The notes: generated by a model not told the origin, from the letters alone. DNA of 64,000 bases from Actinomycetospora soli (GCF_021026295.1 NZ_JAJNDA010000012.1:124001-188000), one strand, 5' to 3'. Counted from the first letter of the stretch, positions 17,323 through 28,393 are shown. Translations and numbers: made by a program.

Positions 17323-18102
17323 GTGGACGTCGACGGTGTCGTCGCACTGGTGACCGGCGGGGCGTCCGGCCTGGGCCGGGCGACCGTGGAGAAGCTGCAC
17401 GCGCGGGGCGCGTCGGTGGTGATCGTGGACCTGCCGTCGTCGGCGGGGGCCGACGTGGCGCAGGAACTGGGCGAGCGGGCGGTGTTCTCCCCCGCCGACG
17501 TGACCGACCCCGAGCAGGTGTCGCAGGCGATCGACGCCGCGGCCGGCCTGGGCACGCTGCGGGTCGCGATCAACTGCGCGGGGATCGGCAGCGCGCATCG
17601 CACCGCGGGCCGCAAGGGACCGTTCCCGCTCGAGGACTTCACCCGGGTGCTGAACGTGAACCTGGTCGGCACGTTCAACGTCATCCGGCTCGCCGCCCAG
17701 GCCATGAGCGAGAACTCCGCGCTCTCCGACCCGGGCGTGGACACCGGGGACCGCGGCGTCATCGTCAACACCGCCTCGGTCGCCGCCTTCGACGGCCAGA
17801 TCGGGCAGGCCGCCTACTCGGCCTCCAAGGGCGGCATCGTCGGGATGACCCTGCCCATCGCGCGCGACCTCGCCTCGATCGGCATCCGGGTCTGCACGAT
17901 CGCGCCCGGCCTGTTCCACACCCCGCTGTTCGCCACGCTGCCCCAGGAGCACATCGACTCCCTCGGCGCGCAGGTCCCGCACCCGTCGCGCCTCGGCGAC
18001 CCGGCCGAGTACGCGGCCCTCGCCGCGCACATCGTCGAGAACCCGATGCTCAACGGCGAGACGATCCGGCTCGACGGCGCCATCCGCATGGCCCCGAAGT
18101 AG
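17323..18102 (+). CDS. short-chain dehydrogenase, 3-hydroxyacyl-CoA dehydrogenase (HSD10-like)
   Basis: This 259-residue NAD-dependent oxidoreductase has the Rossmann motif TGGASGLG (11-18) and an aspartate (D36, VIVDLP) at the end of strand 2, favouring NAD over NADP. NCAG is at 84-87, and catalytic S152, Y165 and K169 (YSASK) are all present. The [18 protein letters not shown]-like context ([19 protein letters not shown]) and the [10 protein letters not shown] segment resemble type-II 3-hydroxyacyl-CoA or 2-methyl-3-hydroxybutyryl-CoA dehydrogenases. That implies fatty acid or isoleucine degradation. A strong GAGGAGGA site precedes the GTG. It is the only plus-strand gene within the ribosomal cluster; its substrate is inferred. 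Confidence 0.85.
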   Translation: MDVDGVVALVTGGASGLGRATVEKLHARGASVVIVDLPSSAGADVAQELGERAVFSPADVTDPEQVSQAIDAAAGLGTLRVAINCAGIGSAHRTAGRKGPFPLEDFTRVLNVNLVGTFNVIRLAAQAMSENSALSDPGVDTGDRGVIVNTASVAAFDGQIGQAAYSASKGGIVGMTLPIARDLASIGIRVCTIAPGLFHTPLFATLPQEHIDSLGAQVPHPSRLGDPAEYAALAAHIVENPMLNGETIRLDGAIRMAPK

Positions 18103-18120
18103 GCCCGGTCCGGCCCGCCC

Positions 18121-18612
18121 TCACGTCCGGGGGCGGGCCACCGCACGGCCGACGCCGCCGAGGGCCAGCGCGACGCCCCACGGCCCGGCGACCCAGATCC
18201 ACCACGGGTACACGACGGCCGCGCTCCCGAGCGACACGGCCAACCAGATCAGGACGTTGACCGCGCTCACCGTCGCCCACGCCGCGACCGCGCCCCGGCC
18301 GGAGCCGCACGGTCCCGGGAAGGCCGGGAGCGCCGGGACACCGGGCGGGACGGGCGCGAAGGCCCGCAGCCCGTCCGGACGCCGGGTCGGCGCCGGTCGC
18401 TGCACCGGCACCCGGGCCGGCGGGACCGCTCCCGCCGGCAGGTCGGTGAGCAGCGGCACGAGATCGTCGCGCACCACCGCCGCGTGGGCCGCGCGGACGC
18501 GCTCGTCGTACTCGACCAGCGTCAGTCGGCCCTCGCCGTGCGCGGTCAGGAGCCGCCGCGCGACCTCCTCGCGCTCGGCGTCCGACACCCGCACCGCACC
18601 GTGCTCCGCCAT
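18121..18612 (-). CDS. DUF1707 domain membrane protein
   Basis: This 163-residue protein has an N-terminal DUF1707 domain (about 6-60: VRVSDAEREEVARRLLTAHGEGRLTL, EYDERVRAAHAA, LTDLP). A proline-rich linker and two transmembrane segments (about 108-128 and 133-152) follow, resembling the 2TM domain often paired with DUF1707. The function is not known; these proteins are widespread in actinobacteria and probably bind partners at the membrane. It runs opposite to the dehydrogenase with an 18-nt gap between the stops, and lies 53 nt downstream of map. Confidence 0.8.
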   Translation of the reverse strand: MAEHGAVRVSDAEREEVARRLLTAHGEGRLTLVEYDERVRAAHAAVVRDDLVPLLTDLPAGAVPPARVPVQRPAPTRRPDGLRAFAPVPPGVPALPAFPGPCGSGRGAVAAWATVSAVNVLIWLAVSLGSAAVVYPWWIWVAGPWGVALALGGVGRAVARPRT

Positions 18613-18650
18613 CCCGGCCTCCCCGGTTCGTCCCGTGAAGGCAGAGTACC

Positions 18651-18676
18651 CGGATAGCGGAGAGTTCAGCTATCCG
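18651..18676 (-). repeat. 8-bp inverted repeat across the map stop codon
   Basis: cggatagc (18651-18658) and gctatccg (18669-18676) are exact reverse complements with a 10-nt spacer that contains the map stop codon. It may be a weak terminator of the secY-adk-map transcript or an operator for the DUF1707 gene. Confidence 0.45.
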
Positions 18677-19538
18677 ATCCTGTGGTGAGCACCCGAGGTC
18701 CCTCGTCGGTGACCGCCACGGTGTGCTCCCAGTGCGCGGCCCGCCCGCCGTCGAGGGTGACCACGGTCCACTCGTCGTCGAGCTCGTCGGTCTCCGGGTC
18801 GCCCGCGGTGAGCATCGGCTCGACGGCGAGGACCATGCCCTCGCGGAGCCGCAGCCCGGTGCCGGCGCGGCCCACGTTCGGCAGGAACGGCTCCATGTGC
18901 ATCTCGGTGCCGATCCCGTGGCCGCCGTAGTCGGCGACGATGCCGAACGGTCCGCCGTCGGGGGTTCGATGGCGCGCGACCTCGCTCTCCACCGCGTGCG
19001 AGACGTCCCCGAGCCGGTTGCCCGGACGGACCTCGGCGATCCCGGCCCACATCGCGGCCCGGCAGGCGGCGGACAGCGCCTCGTCGCCCGGACGCACCGT
19101 GCCGACGTGCAGCGTCACCGCGGCGTCGCCGTGCCAGCCGTCGAGGATCGCCCCGCAGTCGACCGAGAGCAGGTCGCCGTCCGCCAGCACGGTCGTGGCG
19201 GCCGGGATGCCGTGCACGACCTCCGCGTTCACCGACGCGCAGATGCTGCCCGGGAAGCCGTGGTAGCCGAGGAAGGAGGGCACCGCCCCGGCCTCGCGGA
19301 TCGTCGTCTCGGCGAGCTCGTCGAGCTCCCGGGTGGAGACCCCGACGGCCGCCGCCGCGCCGACCCGCTCGAGCGTCGCGGCCACGACCAGGCCGGCCGC
19401 CCGCATGGCCTCGATCTCGCCGCGGCTCTTGAGCTGGACGTCCGTGCCGAAGCGGCCGCCGGACAACCGTCCGGCGACCCGACCGAGACCGGCGGTCACC
19501 TCCGCGAGACGTCCTCCGGAGAGACCACCGGCACCCAC
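18666..19538 (-). CDS. map: methionine aminopeptidase, type I
   Basis: This enzyme removes the N-terminal methionine from nascent proteins. The metal-binding set is complete: two aspartates in [18 protein letters not shown], His in GHGIGTEMH, Glu in LAVEPM and Glu in WEHT. The start is uncertain. GTG 19538 has GGAGG 10 nt upstream and lies 6 nt from the adk stop, giving 290 aa with about 33 Gly/Arg-rich residues before the usual [15 protein letters not shown] 19499 would give 277 aa. It has no SH3-binding zinc-finger N-terminus. It is the last gene of secY-adk-map. Confidence 0.93.
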   Translation of the reverse strand: MGAGGLSGGRLAEVTAGLGRVAGRLSGGRFGTDVQLKSRGEIEAMRAAGLVVAATLERVGAAAAVGVSTRELDELAETTIREAGAVPSFLGYHGFPGSICASVNAEVVHGIPAATTVLADGDLLSVDCGAILDGWHGDAAVTLHVGTVRPGDEALSAACRAAMWAGIAEVRPGNRLGDVSHAVESEVARHRTPDGGPFGIVADYGGHGIGTEMHMEPFLPNVGRAGTGLRLREGMVLAVEPMLTAGDPETDELDDEWTVVTLDGGRAAHWEHTVAVTDEGPRVLTTGSDS

Positions 19539-19543
19539 GCGGC

Positions 19544-20101
19544 TCAGTCCTCCGGCTCGTCGGCCAGCGCGTCCATGGCGCGGTCGGTGACCTCGTCCAT
19601 GCTGCCCATGGCGTCGACCTTGACGAGGATGTCGCGGTAGTACTCGATCAGCGGGGCGGTCTCCCGGCGGTAGACCTCCTGCCGGTTGCGGATGACGTCC
19701 TCGGTGTCGTCCGACCGGCCGCGCGCGGTGAGGCGCTGGATGAGCTCCTCGTCGTCGACCTCGAACAGGAGGACGGCGTCCAGGCGCTGATCGAGGTCGG
19801 AGAGCACGGTGTTCAGCTCGTCGGCCTGCGAGGTGTTCCGCGGGAAGCCGTCGAGCAGGAAGCCCTCGGCGGCGTCGGACTGCGCCAGGCGGTCCTTGAC
19901 CATCGCGACGGTGACCGCGTCCGGCACCAGGTCGCCCGCGTCGACGTAGCGCTGGGCCTCCTTGCCGAGCTCGGTCTCGTTCTTCATGTTCTCGCGGAAG
20001 AGATCGCCGGTGGAGATGTGCGGGGCGGCGAGCCGCTCCGACAACCGCGCCGCCTGCGTGCCCTTCCCGGCCCCGGGCGGTCCCACCAGAACGATCCTCA
20101 T
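19544..20101 (-). CDS. adk: adenylate kinase
   Basis: This 185-residue enzyme interconverts AMP + ATP and 2 ADP. The P-loop GPPGAGKG spans 7-14, with the AMP-binding HISTGDLFR, the FLLDGFPRN motif and a short lid ([18 protein letters not shown]). It is the compact form without a zinc-binding lid, usual in actinobacteria. An AGGAGAG ribosome site precedes the ATG. It lies between secY and map, the conserved bacterial order. Confidence 0.97.
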   Translation of the reverse strand: MRIVLVGPPGAGKGTQAARLSERLAAPHISTGDLFRENMKNETELGKEAQRYVDAGDLVPDAVTVAMVKDRLAQSDAAEGFLLDGFPRNTSQADELNTVLSDLDQRLDAVLLFEVDDEELIQRLTARGRSDDTEDVIRNRQEVYRRETAPLIEYYRDILVKVDAMGSMDEVTDRAMDALADEPED

Positions 20102-20205
20102 GTCCACTCTCCTCTCCTGCGCCGACCCACGTCGGCCACCGACCCATCCTGCCCGGAGGGCGCCTGGGGCGCTCCCCGTCGAGGGGGCGGGACCGTACCC
20201 GGTCG

Positions 20206-21525
<1,320 letters not shown>

Positions 21526-21668
21526 TCGGACCTCCAGCTGGTTCGTCGATGTCCGGCCCCGCCGCGCTACCGGGTGTCCCGGCCGGCACGGCCGACGCCC
21601 CGACGTGGTGCGGGGCGGTCCGACGAGACGCGGATCGGCCTGCAGGCGAGCGTAACAGCAGACGAGAA

Positions 21669-21707
21669 CGGGCCCGGAGGTGCTCCGAGGGAGCTCCTCC
21701 GGGCCCG
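21669..21707 (-). terminator. hairpin at the end of the spc operon (after rplO)
   Basis: Outer arms 21669-21680 and 21696-21707 pair exactly (12 bp). After one T/T mismatch, inner arms 21682-21686 and 21690-21694 pair (5 bp) around a GAG triloop. It lies 21 nt after the rplO stop, with no U-tract, and is a likely intrinsic terminator of the GC-rich type. Confidence 0.75.
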
Positions 21708-21727
21708 GTGGCGCGGTGGGGTGCGGA

Positions 21728-22180
21728 CTACAGGACGGTGGTCGTCCCGCCCGCGGCACCGATCTTCTCGCTGGCGGCGCCGGAGAACGCGTGCGCGCTC
21801 ACCTGCAGCGTCACCGAGCCGAGGTCGCCCTCCCCGAGCACCTTCACCGGGTGCCCGGCGCGGACGGCGCCGGCGGCCACGAGCTCGGCCGGGCCGACCT
21901 CGCCGCCGTTCGGGAACAGCCGCGCGAGGTCGCCGATGTTGACGACCTGCGCCACGACCTTGTTGCGGTTGCGGAAGCCCTTGAGCTTCGGCAGGCGCAT
22001 CTGGAGCGGCATCTGGCCGCCCTCGAAGCGCGCGGGCACGTTCTTGCGGGCGCCCGTGCCCTTCGTACCGCGACCGGCCGTCTTGCCCTTCGAGGCCTCA
22101 CCGCGACCGACGCGGGTCTTCTCCGTCCTGCTCCCGGGAGCGGGACGGAGGTGGTGGAGCTTGAGCGGGGACTCGCTCAT
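21728..22180 (-). CDS. rplO: 50S ribosomal protein L15
   Basis: This 150-residue late-assembly protein has the glycine/lysine-rich N-terminal arm ([30 protein letters not shown]-like [18 protein letters not shown]) and a C-terminal globular domain ending TTTVL. Its ATG is 1 nt after the rpmD stop, and its AGGAGG lies within the end of rpmD, so the two are translationally coupled. It is the last gene of the spc operon here. Confidence 0.97.
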   Translation of the reverse strand: MSESPLKLHHLRPAPGSRTEKTRVGRGEASKGKTAGRGTKGTGARKNVPARFEGGQMPLQMRLPKLKGFRNRNKVVAQVVNIGDLARLFPNGGEVGPAELVAAGAVRAGHPVKVLGEGDLGSVTLQVSAHAFSGAASEKIGAAGGTTTVL

Positions 22181-22181
22181 G

Positions 22182-22361
22182 TCAGACCTCCTCGACCGTG
22201 ACGAGGTGCCGCACGGTGTGGATCAGCCCGCGGTTCTGCGGGTCGTCCGGCCGCGTGACCGTCGCGCCGATCCGGCGCAGGCCCAGCGTGCGCAGGGTCT
22301 CGCGCTGGTTGCGCTTGCCCCCGATCACGGACTTGATCTGCGTGACCTTGAGGTCGGCCAT
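22182..22361 (-). CDS. rpmD: 50S ribosomal protein L30
   Basis: This 59-residue protein reads [20 protein letters not shown], then [19 protein letters not shown] and ends with LVTVEEV, the short bacterial L30 without the eukaryotic extension. It is packed between rpsE (3-nt gap) and rplO (1-nt gap). Confidence 0.97.
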   Translation of the reverse strand: MADLKVTQIKSVIGGKRNQRETLRTLGLRRIGATVTRPDDPQNRGLIHTVRHLVTVEEV

Positions 22362-22364
22362 GGG

Positions 22365-22967
22365 TCAGACCCCCTGACCGGCGCGCTGGCGCAGCATCCG
22401 CGCCGGCGCGACCTCGTCGAGCGGCAGACCCCGGCGGGCCGCGACGGCCTCGGGCACCTGCAGCGCCTTCAGGGCCGCCACCGTGGCGTGCACGATGTTG
22501 ATGGCGTTCTGGCTGCCCAGGGACTTGGACAGGATGTCCTGGATCCCTGCGCACTCCAGGACCGCGCGCACCGGGCCACCGGCGATGACACCGGTACCGG
22601 GGCTCGCGGGGCGCAGGAGCACGACGCCGGCGGCGTCCTCACCCTGCACCGGGTGCGTGATGGTGCCGCCGATGCGCGGGACGCGGAAGAAGTTCTTCTT
22701 CGCCTCCTCCACGCCCTTGGCGATCGCGGCCGGCACCTCCTTGGCCTTGCCGTAGCCCACCCCGACCTCGCCGTCGCCGTTGCCGACGATGACGAGCGCG
22801 GTGAAGCTGAAGCGGCGGCCGCCCTTGACGACCTTGGCCACGCGGTTGATGGCGACGACGCGCTCGAGGTGCGGCGTCCTGTCCTGGGCGCCGCCGCGGC
22901 CGCCGCCCTGACGGTCGCGGTCGCGCCCGCCCTGGCCGCCGCCCTCGCGGCGCTGAGTGCCCGGCAT
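22365..22967 (-). CDS. rpsE: 30S ribosomal protein S5
   Basis: This 200-residue protein of the mRNA entry and decoding region has the family core [29 protein letters not shown]-like, then [14 protein letters not shown] and the C-terminal [11 protein letters not shown] 33-residue Gly/Arg/Gln-rich N-terminal extension ([18 protein letters not shown]) precedes the core and is probably disordered. It lies between rplR and rpmD. Confidence 0.97.
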   Translation of the reverse strand: MPGTQRREGGGQGGRDRDRQGGGRGGAQDRTPHLERVVAINRVAKVVKGGRRFSFTALVIVGNGDGEVGVGYGKAKEVPAAIAKGVEEAKKNFFRVPRIGGTITHPVQGEDAAGVVLLRPASPGTGVIAGGPVRAVLECAGIQDILSKSLGSQNAINIVHATVAALKALQVPEAVAARRGLPLDEVAPARMLRQRAGQGV

Positions 22968-23007
22968 CAGGCGTCCTTCCCTTGCGTGTACGTGACGAGG
23001 CTGGCCA

Positions 23008-23409
23008 TCAGAACGTCAGGCCCCCCTCGCGGGCCGCGTCCGCGAGCTGCGCGATGCGGCCGTGGTACCGGCGCCCGCCGCGGTCGAACACGACCGCGTC
23101 GATGCCGGCGGACTTGGAGCGGGAGGCGACGAGCTCGCCGACCTTCGCGGCCTGCGCCTTCTTGTCGCCCTCCAGCCCGCGGACGTCGGCCTCCATGCTG
23201 GAGGCGTGGGCCAGCGTGTGTCCCGCCAGGTCGTCGATGACCTGCGCGGTGATGTGCCGCGAGGACCGGGTGACGACGAGGCGCGGACGCTCCGGCGTGC
23301 CCTCGACCTTCTTGCGGAGGCGGGCGTGCCGACGGACGAGGCCGGCGCGGCGGGTCTGCGAGACGCTCTTGCCGACCGTGGTGCGCTTCTGGGTGGTCGC
23401 TTCAGCCAT
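23008..23409 (-). CDS. rplR: 50S ribosomal protein L18
   Basis: This 133-residue 5S rRNA-binding protein contains [33 protein letters not shown] and the C-terminal [26 protein letters not shown]. The ATG at 23409 overlaps the rplF stop by 1 nt (TGATG). A GTG one codon earlier is possible. It has the usual rplF-rplR-rpsE position. Confidence 0.97.
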   Translation of the reverse strand: MAEATTQKRTTVGKSVSQTRRAGLVRRHARLRKKVEGTPERPRLVVTRSSRHITAQVIDDLAGHTLAHASSMEADVRGLEGDKKAQAAKVGELVASRSKSAGIDAVVFDRGGRRYHGRIAQLADAAREGGLTF

Positions 23410-23945
23410 CACTTACCCGTCTTCCCGACCTTGCGGCGGATCTGCTCGCCGGCGTACCGGACGCCCTTGCCCTTGTACGGGTCGGGCTTGCGCAGCCGCC
23501 GGATGTTCGCGGCCACCTGGCCCACGACCTGCTTGTCGATGCCCTGCACCGAGAAGCGGGTCGGGTTCTCGACCGCGAACGTGATGCCCTCGGGCGCCTC
23601 GATCCGGACCGGGTGGCTGTAGCCGAGCGCGAACTCGAGGGTCGAGCCCTTGAGCTGCACGCGGTAGCCGACGCCGTGGATCTCGAGCTTGCGCTCGTAG
23701 CCCTGGGTCACGCCCAGGACGAGGTTGTTCAGCAGCGAGCGCGAGAGCCCGTGCAGCGCGCGGTTCTCCCGCTCGTCGTTCGGGCGCGAGACCGACAGCA
23801 CGCCGTCCTCGAGCTGCACCGAGATCGGACGGTCGACCGTGTGGCTCAGGGTGCCCTTGGGCCCCTTCACCGTGACGTTCTGGCCCTCGACCGCGACGTC
23901 CACGCCGGACGGCACGGTGATCGGGGCCCTACCGATGCGAGACAT
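23409..23945 (-). CDS. rplF: 50S ribosomal protein L6
   Basis: This 178-residue protein binds helix 97 of 23S rRNA near the sarcin-ricin loop. It starts [15 protein letters not shown]. It contains [12 protein letters not shown], the basic [19 protein letters not shown] stretch and the C-terminal [25 protein letters not shown]. It follows rpsH after 19 nt. Confidence 0.98.
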   Translation of the reverse strand: MSRIGRAPITVPSGVDVAVEGQNVTVKGPKGTLSHTVDRPISVQLEDGVLSVSRPNDERENRALHGLSRSLLNNLVLGVTQGYERKLEIHGVGYRVQLKGSTLEFALGYSHPVRIEAPEGITFAVENPTRFSVQGIDKQVVGQVAANIRRLRKPDPYKGKGVRYAGEQIRRKVGKTGK

Positions 23946-23964
23946 GGTTCGGTTCCCCTCTCCG

Positions 23965-24363
23965 CTACCAGACGAAGGCGAGGACTTCCCCGCCCATCCG
24001 TCGCTGGTGGGCCTGACGGTCGGTCAGCAGCCCCGAGGACGTCGAGATGATCGCGACGCCGAGGCCACCGAGCACGCGCGGCAGCTCGGTCGACTTCGCG
24101 TAGATGCGCAGGCCGGGCTTCGAGATGCGCTTGAGGCCGGCGATGCTGCGCTCACGGTTCGGCCCGTACTTCAGGTCGATGACCAGGGACTTGCCGACGG
24201 CCGCCGGCTCGTCGCGGTATCCCGCGATGTAGCCCTGCTCGAGCAGGACCTGGGCCACGTGGGCCTTCAGCTTGCTGTGCGGCATGGTCACGCTCTCGTG
24301 GAACGCCGAGTTGGCGTTGCGGATGCGCGTGAGCATGTCCGCGATGGGGTCGGTCATCGTCAT
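23965..24363 (-). CDS. rpsH: 30S ribosomal protein S8
   Basis: This 132-residue 16S-binding protein is a translational repressor of the spc operon in E. coli. It starts [18 protein letters not shown], from either of two ATGs two codons apart, and ends with the S8 signature [14 protein letters not shown] followed by GGEVLAFVW. The first ATG overlaps the stop of an unrecognised small ORF by 4 nt (ATGA). S8-binding regulatory RNA is not evident in the gap before rplE. Confidence 0.97.
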   Translation of the reverse strand: MTMTDPIADMLTRIRNANSAFHESVTMPHSKLKAHVAQVLLEQGYIAGYRDEPAAVGKSLVIDLKYGPNRERSIAGLKRISKPGLRIYAKSTELPRVLGGLGVAIISTSSGLLTDRQAHQRRMGGEVLAFVW

Positions 24364-24608
24364 CGCGACCAGGTCACCTTCCTCGCCGTGGTACCCCGGG
24401 TCGTCCGGCGGACGGACGACCTCGTGGCGGGCCTGCGGCGTCCGGGGCGGGTCAGAGAAACAGAGGGGTGCGTCGTGCCCTGGGAGTCCTGTCCGAGCAG
24501 GTGCTCCCGGTGGGCGACGCGCTGGATGAGCTCGAGCAGCTGCGGGTCGATCGGACGACCCGGCAGCTCCTCCTCGGTCACGGTCTCGGCCGTGTCGGGC
24601 GCGCTCAC
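24360..24608 (-). CDS. unrecognised small ORF filling the rpsN-rpsH gap (82 aa)
   Basis: In most bacteria rpsN and rpsH are close neighbours; here they are 241 bp apart. A reading frame from GTG 24608 overlaps the rpsN stop by 4 nt (GTGA) and ends overlapping the rpsH ATG by 4 nt (ATGA). Residues 1-46 ([39 protein letters not shown]) use almost only G/C-ending codons and look protein-like. The second half is Arg/Thr-rich with poor codons (TCT GTT TCT). There the rpsH frame looks better, so a frameshifted or decayed gene is also possible. I recognise no family. It may be a small protein or a coupling leader. Confidence 0.4.
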   Translation of the reverse strand: MSAPDTAETVTEEELPGRPIDPQLLELIQRVAHREHLLGQDSQGTTHPSVSLTRPGRRRPATRSSVRRTTRGTTARKVTWSR

Positions 24609-24790
24609 CACGAGGACTTGCTGACGCCCGGGAGCTCGCCCCGGTGCGCCATCTCGCGCAGGCAGACGCGGCAGAGCCCGAACTTGCGGAGCACCGCACG
24701 CGCGCGCCCGCAGCGGTTGCAGCGGGTGTAGCCGCGGACCTTGAACTTCGGGGTCGCGGCGGCCTTGTTGACCAGTGCCTTCTTCGCCAT
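24605..24790 (-). CDS. rpsN: 30S ribosomal protein S14, zinc-binding type (type Z)
   Basis: This 61-residue protein of the small-subunit head carries four zinc cysteines in [20 protein letters not shown], the short S14 form. It begins [20 protein letters not shown] and ends [11 protein letters not shown]. It starts 2 nt before the rplE stop region in transcript order, the usual rplE-rpsN arrangement. Its stop overlaps the GTG of the small downstream ORF. Confidence 0.98.
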   Translation of the reverse strand: MAKKALVNKAAATPKFKVRGYTRCNRCGRARAVLRKFGLCRVCLREMAHRGELPGVSKSSW

Positions 24791-24792
24791 GC

Positions 24793-25353
24793 TCAGTTCT
24801 CCCTGAACGGGAAGCCGAGGGCGCGCAGCAGGGCCCGGCCTTCCTCGTCGGTGGTCGCGGAGGTGACCACGGTGATGTCCATCCCCCGCGGCCGGTCGAT
24901 CGAGTCCTGGTCGATCTCGTGGAACATCGTCTGGTCCGACAGACCGAACGTGTAGTTGCCCGCGCCGTCGAACTGCTTCGGCGAGAGCCCACGGAAGTCG
25001 CGGATACGCGGCAGGCTGATCGAGACCAGGCGGTCGAGGAACTCCCACATCCGCGCCCCGCGCAGCGTGGTGCGCGCACCGATCGGCATGCCCTCGCGCA
25101 GCTTGAACTGCGCGATGGACTTGCGCGCCCGGCGGATCTCCGGCTTCTGGCCGGCGATGAGGGTGAGGTCGCGGACCGCGCCCTCCATCAGCTTCGAGTC
25201 GCGCGCGGCCTCGCCGACGCCCATGTTCACGACGACCTTGACGACGCCGGGCACGAGCATCGGGTTCTCGTAGTGGAACTGGTCCGTCAGCTCCTGACGG
25301 ATCGCGTCCCGGTACCGCTGCTGCAGCCGGGGACGGGCCTCGGTGCTGGTCAC
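24793..25353 (-). CDS. rplE: 50S ribosomal protein L5
   Basis: This 186-residue 5S rRNA-binding protein contains [56 protein letters not shown] and [20 protein letters not shown]. The GTG start overlaps the rplX stop by 4 nt (GTGA), indicating translational coupling. It lies between rplX and rpsN. Confidence 0.98.
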   Translation of the reverse strand: MTSTEARPRLQQRYRDAIRQELTDQFHYENPMLVPGVVKVVVNMGVGEAARDSKLMEGAVRDLTLIAGQKPEIRRARKSIAQFKLREGMPIGARTTLRGARMWEFLDRLVSISLPRIRDFRGLSPKQFDGAGNYTFGLSDQTMFHEIDQDSIDRPRGMDITVVTSATTDEEGRALLRALGFPFREN

Positions 25354-25673
25354 GAGATGTCCTTCCCGTTGCGGCGCGAGACGCGCACGCGCTTCTGCTC
25401 GCCCTCGCCGCCGTCGCGGTAGCCGACGCGGGTCGGCTTGCCGTCCGAGTCGACGACCATCACGTTCGAGACGTGGATGGCGGCCTCCTGCGTGACGATC
25501 CCGCCGGACTGCGCGCCCCGCTGGTTGGCGGACTGGGCGGTGTGCTTCTTGACCCGGCCGACGCCCTCGACGAGGACCTTGTCGCGGTCGGGGTAGGCCT
25601 GGATGACCTTGCCCTTCGCGCCCTTGTCCTTGCCGGCGATGACGAGGACCGTGTCGCCCTTCTTGACCTTCAT
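25350..25673 (-). CDS. rplX: 50S ribosomal protein L24
   Basis: This 107-residue assembly initiator has the KOW motif in [23 protein letters not shown], then [40 protein letters not shown] and KPTRVGYR. The ATG at 25673 gives the normal MKVKKGD start. It is 4 nt from rplN and overlaps rplE. Confidence 0.98.
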   Translation of the reverse strand: MKVKKGDTVLVIAGKDKGAKGKVIQAYPDRDKVLVEGVGRVKKHTAQSANQRGAQSGGIVTQEAAIHVSNVMVVDSDGKPTRVGYRDGGEGEQKRVRVSRRNGKDIS

Positions 25674-25677
25674 CTGG

Positions 25678-26046
25678 CTACAGCACCTCCGGCGCGAGCG
25701 AGATGATCCGCATGAACCGCTTGTCGCGGAGCTCACGGCCGACCGGGCCGAAGATGCGGGTCCCGCGCGGCTCGCGGTCGTTCTTGATGATCACCGCGGC
25801 GTTCTCGTCGAACTTGATGTACGAACCGTCCGGGCGGCGCTTCTCCTTGACGGTGCGCACCACGACGGCCTTGACGACGTCGCCGCGCTTCACGCCGGAC
25901 GCCGGGATGGCCTCCTTGACGGTGGCCACGATGACGTCGCCGATGCCCGCGTAACGGCGGGACGAGCCACCGAGCACACGGATGCACAGGATTTCCCTGG
26001 CACCCGTGTTGTCGGCGACCCGGAGTCGCGACTCCTGCTGGATCAC
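25678..26046 (-). CDS. rplN: 50S ribosomal protein L14
   Basis: This 122-residue inter-subunit bridge protein contains [55 protein letters not shown] and the C-terminal [19 protein letters not shown]. The start codon is GTG with a GGAGAG site. It follows rpsQ after a 67-bp gap, where the S10 and spc transcription units meet; no separate promoter is obvious. Confidence 0.98.
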   Translation of the reverse strand: MIQQESRLRVADNTGAREILCIRVLGGSSRRYAGIGDVIVATVKEAIPASGVKRGDVVKAVVVRTVKEKRRPDGSYIKFDENAAVIIKNDREPRGTRIFGPVGRELRDKRFMRIISLAPEVL

Positions 26047-26113
26047 TGCTTCTCTCCTGACCTTCCCGGCGGCGAGCGCCGGATGGTTTCGACGTGGCCC
26101 TCGGCGAGGGGTA

Positions 26114-26452
26114 TTACTTGGCCTTCTCGAGGATCTCGACGAGGCGCCAGCGCTTCGTCGCCGAGAGCGGCCGCGTCTCCATCAGCAGGACGCGGTCGCC
26201 CGGGCCGGCGGTGTTGTGCTCGTCGTGCGCCTTGACCTTCTTGGTCCGGCGGATGACCTTCGAGTAGCGCGGGTGCTTCACCCGGTCCTCGAGGCTCACG
26301 ACGATCGTCTTGGACATCTTGTCCGAGACGACGAGGCCCTCGCGGGTCTTGCGCAGGCCGCGCTCGTCGTTCCGCTCGCCCGGCTTCTGCTCGGCAGGGG
26401 CGTCGGCCTTGACCTCGCTGCGCACCTGCTCGCTGTCAGCGGCGCTGGTCAT
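26114..26452 (-). CDS. rpsQ: 30S ribosomal protein S17
   Basis: The core (from about residue 35) is normal S17: [41 protein letters not shown] and [21 protein letters not shown]. About 33 acidic/polar residues precede it ([20 protein letters not shown]), an actinobacterial-type extension, giving 112 residues. The ATG overlaps the rpmC stop (ATGA). Confidence 0.97.
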   Translation of the reverse strand: MTSAADSEQVRSEVKADAPAEQKPGERNDERGLRKTREGLVVSDKMSKTIVVSLEDRVKHPRYSKVIRRTKKVKAHDEHNTAGPGDRVLLMETRPLSATKRWRLVEILEKAK

Positions 26453-26685
26453 GCCGCCCCTTCCTCGTCAGGGGCCGCGGACAGTCCGAGCTCACGCTCG
26501 CGCATCACCGTGTAGATGCGCGCGATGTCGTGGCGGACGGTCCGCAGCCGGCGGTTGTTGTCGAGCTGCCCGGTCGCCATCTGGAACCGGAGGTTGAACA
26601 GCTCGGCCTTGGCCTCACGGGCACGCGCGACGAGGTCCTCGGCGGACAGCTCGCGCAGCTCGCTGGCGGGGGTTCCCGCTGCCAT
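26449..26685 (-). CDS. rpmC: 50S ribosomal protein L29
   Basis: This 78-residue two-helix protein at the polypeptide exit tunnel contains [36 protein letters not shown] and [20 protein letters not shown]. It starts at an ATG sharing one nucleotide with the rplP stop and overlaps rpsQ by 4 nt. Confidence 0.97.
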   Translation of the reverse strand: MAAGTPASELRELSAEDLVARAREAKAELFNLRFQMATGQLDNNRRLRTVRHDIARIYTVMRERELGLSAAPDEEGAA

Positions 26686-27101
26686 CAGAACGCCTCCTCG
26701 CGGGTGACGATGCGGCAGCGCATCGGCAGCTTGTGCTGCGCGCGACGCAGTGCCTCACGGGCGGTGGCCTCGTTGGGGTAGCTCATCTCGAACATGACCC
26801 GGCCCGGCTTCACGTTCGCGATCCACTTCTCCGGCGAGCCCTTGCCGGAACCCATGCGGGTCTCGGCGGGCTTCTTGGTGAGCGGACGGTCCGGGAAGAT
26901 GTTGATCCAGACCTTGCCGCCACGACGGATGTGGCGGGTGATGGCGATACGGGCCGACTCGATCTGGCGGTTCGTCACGTAGCCGTGCTCGAGCGCCTGG
27001 ATGCCGTAGTCGCCGAACGACATCTGCGTGCCGCCCTTGGCGGCACCGGACCGGTCCGGCCGGTGCTGCTTGCGGAACTTGACCCGGCGGGGCATCAGCA
27101 T
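26685..27101 (-). CDS. rplP: 50S ribosomal protein L16
   Basis: This 138-residue protein stabilises A-site tRNA. It begins [14 protein letters not shown] and contains [41 protein letters not shown] and [17 protein letters not shown]. The arginine hydroxylated in E. coli L16 lies in the same MGSGKG neighbourhood. It starts 2 nt after the rpsC stop and shares one nucleotide with rpmC. Confidence 0.98.
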   Translation of the reverse strand: MLMPRRVKFRKQHRPDRSGAAKGGTQMSFGDYGIQALEHGYVTNRQIESARIAITRHIRRGGKVWINIFPDRPLTKKPAETRMGSGKGSPEKWIANVKPGRVMFEMSYPNEATAREALRRAQHKLPMRCRIVTREEAF

Positions 27102-27103
27102 GG

Positions 27104-27931
27104 TCAGGCCTCCGATCCGGTGGTCGCGGGCGCGTTCGCGGCCTGCTCGGCGGCGGCGCGCCCGGCCTCGGTGCCCGAGCCGGTCGTGCCGGAGGCGCCG
27201 GAGCGCCGGCCACGCGGACGGTCGTTGCCGCCCCCGCGGTTGCCGCGGCGCGGCTCGCGGGTCGCGGCGTCGAGCGCCGCCTGGCGCTCGGCCTCGCGCT
27301 TGCCGCCGACGACGTCGCCCTTGTAGATCCAGACCTTCACGCCGATGCGGCCGAAGTTGGTCCGGGCCTCGAACAGGCCGTAGTCGATCTCGGCGCGCAG
27401 CGTGTGCAGCGGCACCCGGCCCTCGCGGTAGAACTCCGAGCGGGACATCTCGGCACCGCCGAGTCGGCCGGAGCACTGCACCCGGATGCCCTTGACGCCC
27501 GGCGAACGCATGGCCGACTGCATGGCCTTGCGCATCGCGCGGCGGAACGAGACGCGGTTGGACAGCTGCTCGGCGACGCCCTGCGCCACGAGCTGCGCGT
27601 CCGCCTCCGCGCCCTTGACCTCGAGGATGTTCAGCTGGACCTGCTTGCCGGTCAGCTTCTCGAGGTTGCCGCGCAGCCGGTCCGCCTCGGCGCCGCGGCG
27701 GCCGATGACGATGCCCGGACGGGCGGTGTGGATGTCGACGCGGACCCGGTCCCGGGTGCGCTCGATCTCGACCTTGGAGATGCCGGCCCGCTCCATGCCC
27801 TTGGAGAGCATGCGGCGGATCTTGACGTCCTCGGCCACGTAGTCGGCGTACTGCTTGTCGGCGTACCACCGGGACTTCCAGTCCGTGGTGATGCCCAGAC
27901 GGAACCCGTGCGGGTTGATCTTCTGACCCAT
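27104..27931 (-). CDS. rpsC: 30S ribosomal protein S3
   Basis: This 275-residue mRNA-entry and helicase-site protein begins [20 protein letters not shown]. It has the KH domain around [27 protein letters not shown] and a C-terminal domain with [18 protein letters not shown]-like [18 protein letters not shown]. The tail from about residue 215 is a Gly/Arg/Ala-rich extension ([17 protein letters not shown]), common in actinobacteria. It shares one nucleotide with the rplV stop (TGATG). Confidence 0.98.
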   Translation of the reverse strand: MGQKINPHGFRLGITTDWKSRWYADKQYADYVAEDVKIRRMLSKGMERAGISKVEIERTRDRVRVDIHTARPGIVIGRRGAEADRLRGNLEKLTGKQVQLNILEVKGAEADAQLVAQGVAEQLSNRVSFRRAMRKAMQSAMRSPGVKGIRVQCSGRLGGAEMSRSEFYREGRVPLHTLRAEIDYGLFEARTNFGRIGVKVWIYKGDVVGGKREAERQAALDAATREPRRGNRGGGNDRPRGRRSGASGTTGSGTEAGRAAAEQAANAPATTGSEA

Positions 27932-28344
27932 CAGCGGGTCCTTCCCTTCGAGCGCCGGCGACCACCCTTGTCCGCCTCGGTCACCGAGGTGACCTCGACG
28001 GTGATGTGGCTGGTGCGCTTGCGGATGCGGTACGCACGCCCCTGCGCCCGGGGCTGGAACCGCTTCATGGTCGGGCCCTCGTCCACGGTGATCGTCGAGA
28101 TCACGAGCGTGGCGGGGTCCAGCGCGAAGTTGTTCTCGGCGTTGGCCACCGCGCTCGCCACGAGCTTGGCCACCGGCTTGGCGGCGGCCTGCTCGGCGAA
28201 CTGCAGCACCGAGGCGGCCCGGTCCACGGGCATGCCGCGGACCAGGTCCACGACACGGCGGACCTTCATCGGCGACATGCGCACGTAGCGCGCCCGAGCC
28301 ACGGCGCTCCGGGGCGTCGTGCCGGTGTCGGCTGGTGCAGACAT
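27931..28344 (-). CDS. rplV: 50S ribosomal protein L22
   Basis: This 137-residue protein has an extended loop lining the exit tunnel. It contains [36 protein letters not shown] and the loop [26 protein letters not shown]. The loop appears intact, so no macrolide-type deletion is visible. It follows rpsS after 49 nt. Confidence 0.98.
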   Translation of the reverse strand: MSAPADTGTTPRSAVARARYVRMSPMKVRRVVDLVRGMPVDRAASVLQFAEQAAAKPVAKLVASAVANAENNFALDPATLVISTITVDEGPTMKRFQPRAQGRAYRIRKRTSHITVEVTSVTEADKGGRRRSKGRTR

Positions 28345-28393
28345 CGTTCGTCTACCTTCCTGGTTTCGCGGGTCGTGACCGGCGGGTGCGTGC

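Noticed and set aside
17291-17353. ATG-started frame beginning MSTTEESRR near the dehydrogenase start
   Set aside because: It is out of frame with the Rossmann sequence and ends quickly. The GTG at 17323 with GAGGAGGA gives the correct protein.
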